DNA of 64,000 nt from Gossypium raimondii (lineage: Eukaryota > Streptophyta > Magnoliopsida > Malvales > Malvaceae). Shown here in pieces: positions 1 through 12,400 of this stretch (the stretch's first letter is position 1; each line of letters opens with the position of its first letter). The stretch covers positions 22,134,001 to 22,198,000 of the forward strand of contig NC_068569.1 in assembly GCF_025698545.1 (NCBI RefSeq), written 5' to 3'. Both the position numbers and the translations under genes were made by a program. A model generated the notes under the pieces. That model had not been told where the DNA came from. It made no database searches and worked only from the letters and a program-made list of their open reading frames with translations.

Positions 1-2050
1 ATCCCTGCACTCCAGGTAGTACCGAATGCGGCATAAAACAGTAATTTACAGCTGAGCTGCCAGTATGTTAGGCTTAAGAGCCTTTCAATACACTTCCTCC
101 AAATATAATTAACCCAACCCTATGCAATGCAACATACAAGTCATGACATGCTATCTCAGGACATCAGTACATATAACCAATTCAGTATACAAGCATACTA
201 TCATCATGCTCAACACATATATAAATCAAATAGTCGGTTCGTATAATTAGGGGTCTAAGTGATGCTTACCGACCCTACAGTAGGTTCACAGTCGACTTGG
301 GCGACCCGTGCAACCTTAGCAATCAATTTAGTGAAAAATAGCTCACACACCCATGAGGTCTGCCCATGTGGGCCCACACACCCGTGTTGTCCACTTGAAC
401 CAAATTGGCATTGGCTGCATGGTCCATTTTTAATGTAACTCGTGCTAGCTAAATATTCATATATGTTTTCACTATTTACTTATATGTTCCTTCAAAGTTG
501 TCTACTTGAGTCATTGTTACTAAATCATTTATATCTTGAGCTACAGAATTCCAAATTAAAGTTTGCTTGATGTTTTTGAAACAAGACTCAAATACTTTCT
601 ACCATAAAATTTTCAGAATTTTTGGTTTAGCCAATAAGTACAGTAAAATCCTCAATCTTACCCCTATTCTGCTGTTTGACAACTTCGACCTTTATTTGCT
701 AAAAATTAATTATCTCTTAGTAAAAAATTTGGATGATGTACCATTTGTTTCTATTGAAAATAGACTCATTATTAATTTAAACTTGTAAATTTTAACCCCT
801 AATTATTTTTCTCCAATTTTTTTATGATTTTCCAAAGTCAAAACAGGGGAACCCAAATTCATTCTGACCTTGACTTACAAAACTTATTATATCTCACGAT
901 TTACAATTCCATTACTTACACTGTTTCTTCTATGAGAAACTAGACACAATAAGCTTTAATTCTGTATTTTTTAATCCTCTAACTAGATTTCCACAATTTA
1001 TGGTGATTTTTCAAAGTTAGCCTACTGCTGCTGTCCAAACAGCAAGCAATTTTAGCTTTTCGCCGAATCACATTTTTTGCGTTTCGGGTAAACACCTGAT
1101 TCCGGTTTGATGTGTAGACACTCCCAAGACACTCAGAACCTAGAATTGACATTCCCAAACACAGAGTCAGATTTTAAACGAGTTTTTAAAATGCGAATAC
1201 GAACGACCATAGCGTTAATCAAGCGGCCAATGCTTACCCCAACACCCTTAGTGATTTTAATTAGGAGGTGACACGAGGAAGACTCCGTTCTTCTCGATTC
1301 TCTGCTGTCCAAAATAAAAAATCACAACGTTTAGTTTGTAATCAAATGCCAAAACTACAATAACTTAAGTCACTTACCAAACGGGGAAAAATGTAGCGAT
1401 CAAACAGAATCACGAACAAGAAGACACGTCTTGGTCAAAATAATAAAAGGAAGAAAAAGGTATTTGCTAACACAAAAAAGAAAGAAAAATGGCAGAGGAG
1501 AATTTGGCAGGGAGAATGGAAGGGAAAACATGCAGATTTTTTTTTGGAAAAAATAAAAAGAAAAGACTGACAGAATATCCAATAACCACCCTTAATCCCT
1601 TATTTTTCTCCTAAAAACAGTCCACCACACTCTATCTATCTCTCAAACTCCCCAAAAATCGTCCACCACATTCTCTCAACAACCGAATTCAAACTTCACT
1701 CAAACACTTTAGTATTTTACTTCCCTTCAAACTCTCACACGGCACAGATAACAAAAAAATAACTCCCTTGCATGCCCAAGGATTCAAACTCAAGACCACC
1801 AGTATATTGGCACTCCATCTAACCACCAAACCAGCAAGCCCATTCTATTTTATTCTTATAACCAAATAAATACAAGCCTACTGAACAATAGTGAGACTTT
1901 ATACAAAAAAATCCCAAAATTTCACCAAAGGCATGGCTTGAACTTGAGACATCATACACATACCTGGAACACTTAACCATTGAAGCAGACAGATATTTGT
2001 GTCATATTTTTACAAAAACAAAAATATACATTTTTGGGGTGTTATAGGTT
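1..2050. repeat. Non-coding LTR-retrotransposon-derived sequence
   Basis: No coding region was found. The stretch has the texture of degenerate LTR DNA: short GC-rich islands (for example a CCCATGTGGGCCCACA palindrome near 363-380) in AT-rich sequence. It ends at a GGGGTGTTATA motif at about 2036-2046, the usual 3' terminus of gypsy LTRs in this window. Right after that motif the sequence jumps into the middle of a gag-like reading frame. This suggests one element inserted into another, but the left boundary lies outside the window. Orientation and family are inferred. Confidence 0.45.
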
Positions 2051-2055
2051 TATCC

Positions 2056-2710
2056 ACCCCTTCCATTCGCACAACAGTTGCAAAAGAGAAAATTGGAGAA
2101 GCAATTCCGACGGTTTGTGGATATGTTCAAGAAATTGACTGTGAACATTCCATTTGTCAAGGCCTTAGAAAAAATTCCAAGCAATGTCAAATTCATAAAT
2201 GACATCGTGTTAAACAAGAGACATCTTGAAGATTATGAGACCATGGCTTTAACTGAAGAGTATAGTGCTATCTTACAACTTAAGTTGCCTTCAAAGCTTA
2301 AGGATCCATATAGCTTTATTATCTCTTACTTCATAGGTTTTAATTCTTCGAGTAGAGCTTTCTGTAATTTGGGAGCAAGTATCAACTTGATGTCATTTTT
2401 AATTTATAATAAGCTCAAACTAAGGGAGGTAATGCCTGCATCAGTTACATTGTAGTTAGTTGATAGAACTTTAACTTATCCTAGGGGTGTTGTGGAGAAT
2501 GTAATTGTAATGGTTTGAAAATTCTATTTTCTTACTAAATTTATTGTTTTAGACATGGAGGACGACAGAGATGTTCTATTGATCATTGGAAGACCTTTCT
2601 TAGCGACATAATGAGTTCTGATTGATGTCGAGAAAGGCAAACTCACTATGAGAGTAGAAAATGAACAGGTAACCTTTAAGGTTTTCTCTACTTTAAATTT
2701 GAAGTAAGAT
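2056..2710 (+). pseudogene. Ty3/gypsy gag-protease remnant
   Basis: Translation of the plus strand gives an interrupted polyprotein segment. It starts in a late gag stretch (FRRFVDMFKKL, then NIPFVKALEKIP) and runs into a retropepsin-like region with NLGASINLM, matching the family pattern DLGASINLMP. A downstream IGRPFL motif is typical of the protease end. A TAG stop at 2453-2455 and later stops and frame changes break it. There is no intact start and no reverse transcriptase follows. It is a dead internal fragment of a plant gypsy element, with its 5' side cut off by the sequence that ends near 2046. Confidence 0.7.
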
Positions 2711-2859
2711 TAAGAAGTGTGTTATTCAATTAGAGTTATTAACAAGATTACAAAGAAGATAATTTTAAAACAACATCTTCTTGATGACATGAAAAAGGGA
2801 GTGATCGATTCAAATGCTTTTAAGCCCTCTATTGTTAAGCTATAAGCTCAACTCGACAC

Positions 2860-3200
2860 CTCATACTAGTGCACATAGAGGCTCATCACCATGTTAAGTA
2901 GTTTACAACAAACTATGTCATGCATGTCACGACATATTATATCTTTAAAGAAGCTTAAATCTTGGTGGTCAGGACCATTTCGAATCTTGAAAGTCTTTCC
3001 GCATTGTGCAATAGAGCTTATTGACAAAAATACAAAAAAACATTTAAGGTGAATGGGCAGCGACTCAAGCACTATTAGGGTGACAGAGTCAACCGACAAG
3101 TTTCTATCTTTAAACTCCATAACCCTTAGTGACTTGAGAAAGTCGAGCCAGTAACTATAAATCAAGTGCTTCTTGGGAGGCAACCCAAGTTTTTAAATTC
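2860..3200 (+). pseudogene. Ty3/gypsy integrase C-terminal remnant
   Basis: The plus strand encodes pieces of the integrase tail: SGPFRILKVFPHCAIEL near 2968-3020, then NGQRLKHY after a frame change near 3050, and a closing LLGRQPK. In plant gypsy elements this follows the integrase core just before the polypurine tract. Only about 150 bases separate it from the protease fragment, so reverse transcriptase, RNase H and most of integrase are deleted. The long minus-strand ORF over the same bases is a shadow. Confidence 0.65.
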
Positions 3201-3261
3201 AAAAGGACAATATGTTTCCAAAGAACCCAAGAACCTAAGTTTTATCGTACTTTCTTCTTAG

Positions 3262-3513
3262 ATTTCTCGTATGCAAATTGTTGCTAATATTGCTCATGAA
3301 TTGGTGACTCATAAATGTGATGTTTATGCATTTGGGGTTGTAATTTTGGAGCTGTTGAGTGGAGAGGAAGCTTTGAAGTTCTTGGTTGATGAAGAAAGTG
3401 GAGGGTACCAAAGAATAAGTGTTATAGACACTACTAGGGAGGTGGCGGTCGGTGGTAATGTCAGGGTGAGGAGTTGGATAGATAGGAGGTTGAAGGACTC
3501 TTTTCCAGTGCAT
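3262..3513 (+). pseudogene. Receptor-like kinase C-lobe exon fragment
   Basis: The reading frame contains THKCDVYAFGVVILELLSG, the kinase subdomain IX signature (usual form KSDVYSFGVVLLELLTG). It continues for about 50 residues to RVRSWIDRRLKDSFPV, as in the C-lobe of plant receptor-like kinases. Upstream subdomains (glycine loop, HRD, DFG) are absent. The APE region is damaged: only an HE precedes LVTH. A pyrimidine-rich CTTCTTAG just before the frame looks like a retained splice acceptor, so the copy was probably made at DNA level. Homology ends abruptly near 3510. It lies 3' of the gypsy integrase remnant, so capture by the element or simple adjacency are both possible. Confidence 0.65.
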
Positions 3514-3731
3514 ATTTTGTGGAAAAAAAATAATGGTAACATTACATGTCATTAACTTAACTGACATGTCAGCAAATTGTTAGTGTTTTATTGAGTTTGG
3601 ACTAAAATAAAATAAAATGAGTAGTGAGGTAAGAATTTTGTAACCTTTTAAAGTCGGGTGACTTAACAAGAAACTTTCTAATAATCCGATGACCATTTAT
3701 AGTTTACTCTTAATTTTATCTATTATTATTA

Positions 3732-6700
3732 TGTAACAACCCAATTTTCAGTAGTGTCAGAATAGTGATTTGAGATCACTAAATCTGATAAAACGTTAGA
3801 AAAATTTATTAATTAATAATTATAAGTTCAGTGTGATTTTAGAAATATTTTTAAATTAGTGAATTTTGTGATTTAAAAGAAATTATTAGGCAAATTGGGT
3901 CAAAAACGAGGTATCGAGACCTCGATACTATAAACTGAGTTGTAAATATTTTTATAAATATTTACGAGTGTCATTAGGGTAGTATTAAAGTTTCAGTTAA
4001 GTATTTTAATGTTCCGATGGTTAATTGATTAAAAAGGACTAAATTGCAACAAGGGTAAAAGTTTAATTATAGATTAAAGAAAAGTTAAAAGGACTAAATA
4101 GGTAAATATGCCAAGTCCCATAAATGAGGCGGCATATGCATGATAAAATCTGAGATTTTTTTGAAGTATATTATTATTTATTATATTGTAAATTATATTA
4201 ATTATATTATATTATTATATTTCAAATAAATAAAATTGTTGACAAATGCATGGTGTATATGATGACATGTGGAAGAATGAAATACATACATATTAGTAAT
4301 GATTACATATTTACTTATTATTTAAGTAAGAAATATTATTTTATTATTTTATTGTTATTATATTAAACTAATTTAATAAAAGAAATAAAAGATAGAAAAG
4401 AGAAATGGAAACAGAACAGGCAAACGAAAACAGGGAGAAAGGAAAGAAAAGAAAAGGGAAGGAAAGAAAGAAAATTTGGGGTTTCAAGGTTTCAAGCTCA
4501 ATTGGTAAGTCAAATTAAGTTATTTTCTTATAATTTTGAGTTTTGGAGTTCTAGAACAAAATATTTCATGGTTTATGTTGAAATTTGGGAAGATGTTATA
4601 TTTCTAGACATTGATTATGTTGAATAAATGAAAGAATTAGGGGTTAAATTGATTGAATTTCAAGTTAGAAGTTAGTAAAGGATTTAATTGTAAAATAAAG
4701 TGTAAGTTTTTAATATTAGGGACTAAATTGAAAGAATCCCGAAATTAGGGATTTATGGTGAAAATGAAGAGTTAAAATGAGTTTTTAGTAAGAATTAAGA
4801 GAGAATATGGAGTTAGATTGGGAAAATAAAATTAGTATTGATAAGGGATTAAATTAGAATTTAGGTAAAGCTTAGGTATAAATGGAAATGTTTTGATGAA
4901 ATTGTGTTTTAATAATTTTTAATTGTTTAATTACGTAGCTAATGTCGTGCAAGAGTCATTGCCGAGAAAGGAAAGGGGAAGGTGATCAAGGAGTGACTCG
5001 AGAAAATTTACGGTTAGTATTACCATAATTCGAATTTAATTATTAATTGTTAAAATTTAAATTAATATACATGATAAGAAAATTGAGGTGAGTATCATGA
5101 TTGAATTGAATGAAATATATATATATATATATACATATTGATATTGAATTTATTGATAGTAATTGTTGAATTTTGAATAATATGTTTAGTAAATAAAATA
5201 AGGAGAATATCGATATTTAATTGAATGAATTAAAAATATGAATTGAATAAAAGTGAATTAAATTATGAATAAGTGTGAATACGTGAATTGAGTATTGACT
5301 GAAAAGTGGTTTGATTCGAATCGAGGTATGATTTGTGAAATATGTATTGGTGCTGAATTGTATATTGATTTGAAAGTGGGAAGTGAATTTCAAATAGAAA
5401 AATATATTGAATCAAATGGTGATTAAATTGTATAATGATTTGAATTGAAAGTATGAGAAAGTGATTGAATTGAAATGTGATTCGGAAACCCTATTAACTA
5501 GTCGGGTGAGTCGGATATAGTTGGCATGCCATAGGATTGGAAGTGTTCAGGATACTTGACCTTGAGTCGATGAGACACTGGGTGTCATCTTGTTACTTCG
5601 GATAGATTCGATGAGGTCTGGGTACCAACTTACTTGACTTTGCCGATGAGACACTGGTGTCAACTATTGCTTGAACTATCCGATGAGGCACTGGGTGCCG
5701 TCTTGGTGTGTTTGGTTGGATCCGTGTATCCGCCAAAGTCCGAGTCATGTTAATAGGGGAAATAAAAGAATTGAAGTAAGAAATGATATTGAATTATGAA
5801 TTATGTGAATATTTGAAGGTATATGGATTGATTAAAAGCAATTTGAATTGAAGTAAATTGATTTGAAATAAGACATTGAATTGAGATGTGAAAATGGAAT
5901 GTGAGAATTATGGTTCAAGAAACAAATAATGATAAATTTTATGAAATAGTTTTTGGTAATATGAAATGATGTAAAATGACAAGTGAAAATAAAATGATTT
6001 GAAATAGTGGAATAATATGTGAATTTAATTGAATACAAGTTATTGAATTTTATTTATGGATTTAATGTGTAAATTGAGTGTTAAAAGATTATAAGTGTAA
6101 AATTGAATATAAATAGAAATGATAATGAATGAGTTGATGAAATGATTGAGTTTGTATGGATTGGAATGAGTTATTAAAATGAGATGTTGAAAATCCAATA
6201 AAATTTAGATAGCGAAACAAGGTATGAATACAATTAAATATAAGATTGAAATATTGCTTATTGTTATTAATGATCAAGTTGATTTAAAGTATGAGGCAAT
6301 TAACGAATAATTGTAGACATAAATTAAATGTATATAAATTATCGATTAAAGTTATTAATTTGAATTATGGTAATACCACTGAGTATTCCCATACTCAGCG
6401 TCGGTTGTTTCCGTCATGCAGTTAGTAGAAAACCGGTGTTCGGTCCAGATCCGAGTAATCCCGACCTCGAGTAATTTAGCGATGTATTTTTCTTTTGATA
6501 ACGTGGCATGTACCTAAGTAATGTTTATACCTAAGTGATGTATAGGGATTAGTCAATTTGAATGTTTGTATCTATGATATTGCTAAAGGAAGATGTGTGA
6601 GTATGTGATAATGTTTGGCTTTTACAATGGTTAAGTATGAATATGTTTGGTAATATGTATGTTTAGATGATAAATCATGCATGGAAATCATGAAAGAGTA

Positions 6701-7384
6701 AAATTTGTAAAGAAACAGATTTCAAGCAGCTACAGTGATGTGACTTTGAAAAATCACCTAGGATAGTATAAAATTAATTAGAGGGTGAATGATATATGGA
6801 ATTAAAGCTTGTTGAGTCTATTTTCATGGAAAATAACGGTTTAACAAAAGAAATTTTATATTTTGAGATATGAGAACTTTAGTGAGACAGGGTCAGAACT
6901 GTTTTTGGAGTCCTCTGTTCTAAGTTTAGAAAATCATTATAAATTGCACAAAAATGGTTATGAGTTGTAGTTTATATCTATAGATTCCTTATTGAGTATA
7001 TTTTCTGTAGAAATGAGTAATAACTTCATATGAAAATCCTATAGTGAGAAAATTTATTTTTAGTGGCAAGAGGTCAGGACAGTCAAGTGGTAAAATAGGG
7101 GAGACTTTAACTAATAAACTGTACTAATTGGCTGAACCAAAAATTCTGAAAATTTTTTAGTAGGAAGATATATGAGTCTAGTTTCAGGGAAAATTTTCGG
7201 AATTAAATTTCGAGTCCCGTAACTCTATTTATAATTAATTTAGTAACTGCTGTGCGATTAGACAGATTGCTGTAAATAGTGAAATTAATTTTCAAAACAA
7301 GTTTTTATGCTTCGAATTAGTAAGATAAGCTAAGTAATGCCTCGTACTCGACTCCGGAAACGGTCTCGGGTAAGGGGTGTTACA
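3732..7384 (+). mobile_element. Solo LTR, gypsy type, TSD TATTA
   Basis: The block begins TGTAACA and ends TGTTACA. It is flanked on both sides by the same 5 bp, TATTA (3727-3731 and 7385-7389), the signature of an LTR retroelement insertion. No protein domain or long ORF occurs in its 3,653 bp. The interior has diagnostic LTR-like blocks: repeated (C)GATGAGRCACTGGGTG motifs at about 5566-5700, and a small hairpin GAGTATTCCCATACTC at about 6382-6397. The last bases carry CTCGACTCCGGAAACGG before the terminus. A solo LTR left by recombination between two LTRs is the simplest reading. A non-coding large-LTR derivative is the alternative. Confidence 0.75.
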
Positions 7385-7524
7385 TATTATAAGCATATAA
7401 TTTAAATTAAATTCTAATATTGATTCTCAAAAACAATTAGAGGTTAATTTTAAGACAATTACATTAATTATCAAGATGGAGTTCTTCTAACTTTATTCAA
7501 ACTCTAACTTTCATTGTCATTGCC

Positions 7525-7665
7525 CATTGAAGCTAAGCTCAATTGGTATGGTATTATTGCTAGTGCAAAAGGATGTGGCCTTGAGCACACTCATGCTCGT
7601 TTTATCTTCCTACTTAAGAGTTGATGAGGGATTATGGATAGTTCTAGACTTCATATAAAAAAAAG
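7525..7665 (+). repeat. tRNA-derived SINE-like copy 1
   Basis: The sequence AGCTCAATTGGTA near 7534 matches the A box of a tRNA promoter. A degenerate B-box region follows about 45 bp later. The tail GGGATTATGGATAGTTCTAG also appears, diverged, at about 42818-42836 in another SINE-like copy. The B box is poorly kept, so assignment rests on similarity to the other copies. Confidence 0.4.
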
Positions 7666-7669
7666 TTTC

Positions 7670-9310
7670 ATTTTCATTCAAATTAATTTTTGTTTTGCCA
7701 AATGAATATTGTATTTATTCATCAAAAAAACTTACAACGTTCCAAAGCAACTAACAGAAAACAAAACAACAATTGAAACCTATTGAGCATATGCTCTTAA
7801 CTCTCAATAACAATAAACAACTAAGACTACCAAAGAAGATGGAGGATGGTTAACCCATCCCTCAATGCACATCCTCTTTTTAATTTGTGTTGACACCCAT
7901 TCAAAAGCTCCATCAGTATTAATCTCTATCCACCAAATTCTTTTTATTGGATTAGCAACTAATTGATCCCCTGAAAATCCCATCATTCCAAGAATCTCAA
8001 CCAACTCCACCTTAATCCTACAAATAATTTTTTCCTTAATGGTGAAGGTACTAGTCTCAATGCTTGTTTTATTATAAAATTGGAAAACAATACTATGATA
8101 ATATCTTAGACCAGTTAAATATATTCATAAAGTTTGAAAATAATTGGAATTGTTTTTTTTAAATGGCACATTTTTATTTTTATTTTATTTTATTATAATT
8201 TGGAGTTTCGTTATAATATTTTAATAATAAAAATAATTAAGATATTTTAATTAGTGTTGAGGGGAGGATGGCTCTTTTGAAAGGTCTTCAAAGTGTCGTT
8301 CGTTAAGCTCAGATGCTCACATTTTTTTGCTAGGTGGTCGCGGGACACACACAATTCAATTTGACAAGACACTCCTTATATTGATGAACTCGTTACCCTT
8401 TCACTCAGCCTTAGGCACTCAAATTCTCTACAAAGTAAGAAGACAAAACCTCGACTAGGGATAATATTGACTCATTGAGAGATCTGCCAATTCTTGTTAA
8501 ACATTACTTCAAAAACTTCTATGAAAAGAATTGGTCTCCTCTAAACAATGAGGTTAAAATTTTTGAATAATATTATTTTGCATTAATGACCTGAAATAAA
8601 AATTTTATTATTTAATAAATTAAAAATAGAATAAAAAATTAATTATATTTATAGTTTTTTTTTTCAATTTTTTTAAAGAATGGGAGTGGAAATGAGGTTG
8701 AGGAAGAAGTTGAATCATGTGATATTCATTTGGCTCACAATGAAATTGCATGAGACAATATATATTTCATGTGCAGACGGACCAATCGATGTGTTTCTTT
8801 CTCTTTGCTTCGTCATCCTCGATGCATTAACCTTTTATAATGCCGCCTTCTGCACTCTCTTTCCCAGCTGGCCTTTTACCATTTTAGTGATTTCCAGTTT
8901 GTAGGGATTTTTTTTATAAATATTCCTTTTGTTTTTTATGTACTTTTCAGATATTTTAATTAAAACATAAAAAATTTTAATAATTCTACCTTACTTCAAG
9001 TAATAATTAAAGTTTATATCTGACATGTAAATAGCATTACTTTCCCTCCTCATATTTTAATTATACATATATAATCATATCCTATATTCTCAAAATATTT
9101 TATGAACCCTTATTACCACGTCATTTAAGATCCTTTCGACACATCTTTGATTTAAAATTTAATCCAAATATATATAATATAAAAAAATATAATTAACATT
9201 ATATATATTAGTGGTGGACGTGCATTGGCTTTCTCAATATGATTGAATACATAATTGCGAAAAAATTAAAATCAAATACATTTTCAGTCAAAAGTTTTTA
9301 AAGCTAGATA
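7670..9310. other. AT-rich spacer upstream of the beta-galactosidase gene
   Basis: I see no gene. A minus-strand open stretch at 7804-8010 has ordinary amino-acid composition but no recognisable family. The region around 8270-8540 is somewhat GC-richer and may be old transposon DNA. The rest is AT-rich. The proximal promoter of the beta-galactosidase gene lies at its right end. Confidence 0.5.
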
Positions 9311-9318
9311 TATAAATA
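9311..9318 (+). promoter_or_regulatory. Candidate TATA box of the beta-galactosidase gene
   Basis: TATAAATA lies 175 bp upstream of the ATG at 9493 in a suitable context. It is the best TATA match in the proximal region. Transcript start data are not available. Confidence 0.45.
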
Positions 9319-9492
9319 GTATATAATAACATGACATGTCTCTAATCCCAATGAAAAGTTTATGATTTTCTTCAAGTGGTTTTTCTTTGATTATAAGGAG
9401 GTCCAACAGTGGAGATGAATGGTTGAGGGATTGCAGAGAGTGTTGGGTCCTGTGTGGAGTTGAATGTTGAGAAATAGAAGGTAAGGGGAGCG

Positions 9493-12400
9493 ATGGAGAA
9501 AGGGATGTTGGTGTTAGGGTTAGTAGCAATTATGGTGGTAGGTGTAGTGGTGGTGGTGGAGAGTAGTGTTGAAGGAGATGGGAGATCCTTGATTATTAAT
9601 GGACAACGAAAGCTTCTGTTTTCTGCTTCTATACATTATCCTCGAAGCACCCCTGAGGTTTGTTTCTTCCTTCATTTCCTTGTTTCCACCTCTTCCATCA
9701 ACATTGCTTAAAACGAAAAACCCAACATTTTCACTTCACTTCGCCCCATTTACAGTTTTTCATCGATGGTATCAGATAGAACAAGTCACTCATTTTTCTT
9801 ATTCAAATCATTCCCCCGGATTGTTTCAATTTCATTGCAATGTAAATATCATATTCTGACTCCAACGTAAACTTCGTCTTAATATCTAAAAACTCAGTTA
9901 GGAAATCTCTCTTTCAGCGAGTTATGTCACTGCATGATTTTCTTCGTCAATAAAGATGCAATTCGTTGATTAAAGAGTAGGTACATATACCAGTCATAGA
10001 TTACAATTATTACCGTTTATATTAAAAAAGAAAAAGAAAAAAAGTAAATTAGTTAGATTGAAGAGTAAATTAGACATTCTGTTAAAAATTGATCTATGTA
10101 CGTCAGCATGAAGTACACGTGGCACGTGACACTGTATGGTTATTCTTTTAGACATACCAGTTTTTAATAGTAGAAATGAATTAATTTTTTAAACAAAAAG
10201 AACTAATTTACTCTTTGATCAAATGTATAGAGATTAATTTATTCATTATTAAATAAATAAGGTAAAATATAATCTAACACCGGACTTCCATAAAAATTTT
10301 ACCCAACTAGTAATAATATTACTGCTCATTTTCTAACGCATGAACATAGTGATTGCCTCCCGGGAAAACAATATCACCTTATGAATTGCTTGTATATCTC
10401 TCTTCCAAAATCTTTTAATGTTTTATTGTGGAAACGTGAAATACATATATATTTTTTATTTCTTTTGTTTATTTCGTATTCACAACAATGTCCATACTAA
10501 TTGAGTTAAAGACTCAATTAAAATGTAAATATATATACAATAAATATAAACATGATAGACAACAATGTTGTAAATATTTTGCATTAGACTCGAATTTAAT
10601 TTTTTTTACAATTTAAAGTAATTTATTTTATGAGTAAAGAGAAATTTTAACATTTTTTCTACTACTTATTCATTTGTAATTAAAATGAGTATATATGACT
10701 CCAAATTTGTTAATTAAAATTGACTTCATGTTAGATCAAAATTAATGGGGAAGAATAAAGTTGACTTTACTGAAGATTTCTTGTTGAAATTGCAAAGAAA
10801 TTATAGAGAAATGAGATTATTTCTTAAGATCTAATACAGGGGACTGGAACTATTGCTTCTAAGGAAACTCTTATGTTTGGAGTATTTGCTACGTTTATTT
10901 ATTCATTCACCCAATAATCTTTGTGTTTTCCAATCTGAATTCCGAGAAATAGCATTGAGAAAACGGCAAGTTGCCATTCTTTATATGGAAAAAGAAAATC
11001 AAAACTACACTTCCCCGTTCATAATAAACAAAACAAAAATCGAATCTAAAATTATTAATTTAATGTTTTCATGTGAAGTGCAGATGTGGGGATCATTAAT
11101 AGGCAAAGCTAAAGAGGGAGGGATCGATGTGATACAGACATACGTGTTTTGGAACCTTCATGAGCCTGGAAAAGGGCAGGTCAGCTCTTTTTATATGTTT
11201 TACTAAACCCACTTAAACAGTCTTAAGATAACCCTTGGTTATTTGCAGTATGATTTCAGTGGAAGAGCTGACATCGTTAGATTCATTAAGGAAATCCAAG
11301 CACATGGCTTATACGCAAGTCTCAGGATTGGTCCCTTTATCGAGGCCGAATGGAATTACGGGTAAAACACATATATAGATTAATAAAAATCTCAGCTTCC
11401 ATCCATCTATGCCATATATTAAGGGATTCAATATTTATTTAATTATTGCAGGGGATTACCTTTCTGGTTGCATGACGTCCCAGGCATTGTTTACCGATGC
11501 GATAATGAACCTTTTAAGGTATATATAATAATAACAATGGCCGAAAAGCTATGAGTATGTGTGTGTATATTATTTAATTATAGCTCATAAAGTTTCAGTG
11601 TTACTGGTTGATGTGGATGAGGTACAGGTGCATATGCAGAATTTCACCACAAAAATAGTAAACATGATGAAATCAGAAAACTTATATGCTTCACAAGGTG
11701 GACCTATCATACTATCACAGGTAGAACCCAATATTTGAAATAACTTTAAAAAAATCTAAACCATATTCTAATTGGAACTGTTTGAAAGGTTCACTTATGT
11801 TAAAATAAAAAAATGTAGATTGAGAATGAGTATGAAATGGTGGAACATGCATTCCATGAGAAAGGACCACCGTATGTGAGATGGGCTGCACAAATGGCGG
11901 TTGCACTTCAAACTGGGGTTCCCTGGATGATGTGCAAACAATATGACGCTCCTGATCCTGTGGTAACTATTTACTCCCCCTTACACCTTGAGGGCAGGCT
12001 TGCTATTAATTTCAGTCGACATAAGATACACTTGGCTTTTTCGAGTGTAGATCAACACTTGCAATGGGATGAAATGCGGGGTATCATTCCCGGGGCCAAA
12101 TTCACCAAACAAACCATGGCTTTGGACTGAAAATTGGACAACTTGGTATGTGCATCAGGATTTGTGTTAGTTATAGTCTAGAGAGAATGAATGTGAAAGG
12201 CAAACTTACTAGTTTTAACAAATGATAGAAGCAATATTTAGGTTCTAATCCATATCATTGCTACCGTCGAAAGGTATAGAGCATACGGTAAAGAACCAGA
12301 GACAAGATCTGCCCAAGACATTGCTTTCCAAGTTGCTCTTTTTGTTGCAAGAAATGGGACATTCGTCAACTATTATATGGTATTCACATTTTATATAGAT

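Noticed and set aside
7804-8010. Minus-strand ORF of 68 aa containing INTDGA, reminiscent of RNase H of non-LTR elements
   Set aside because: Only five residues match and the flanking residues do not follow the RNase H pattern. No family could be supported.
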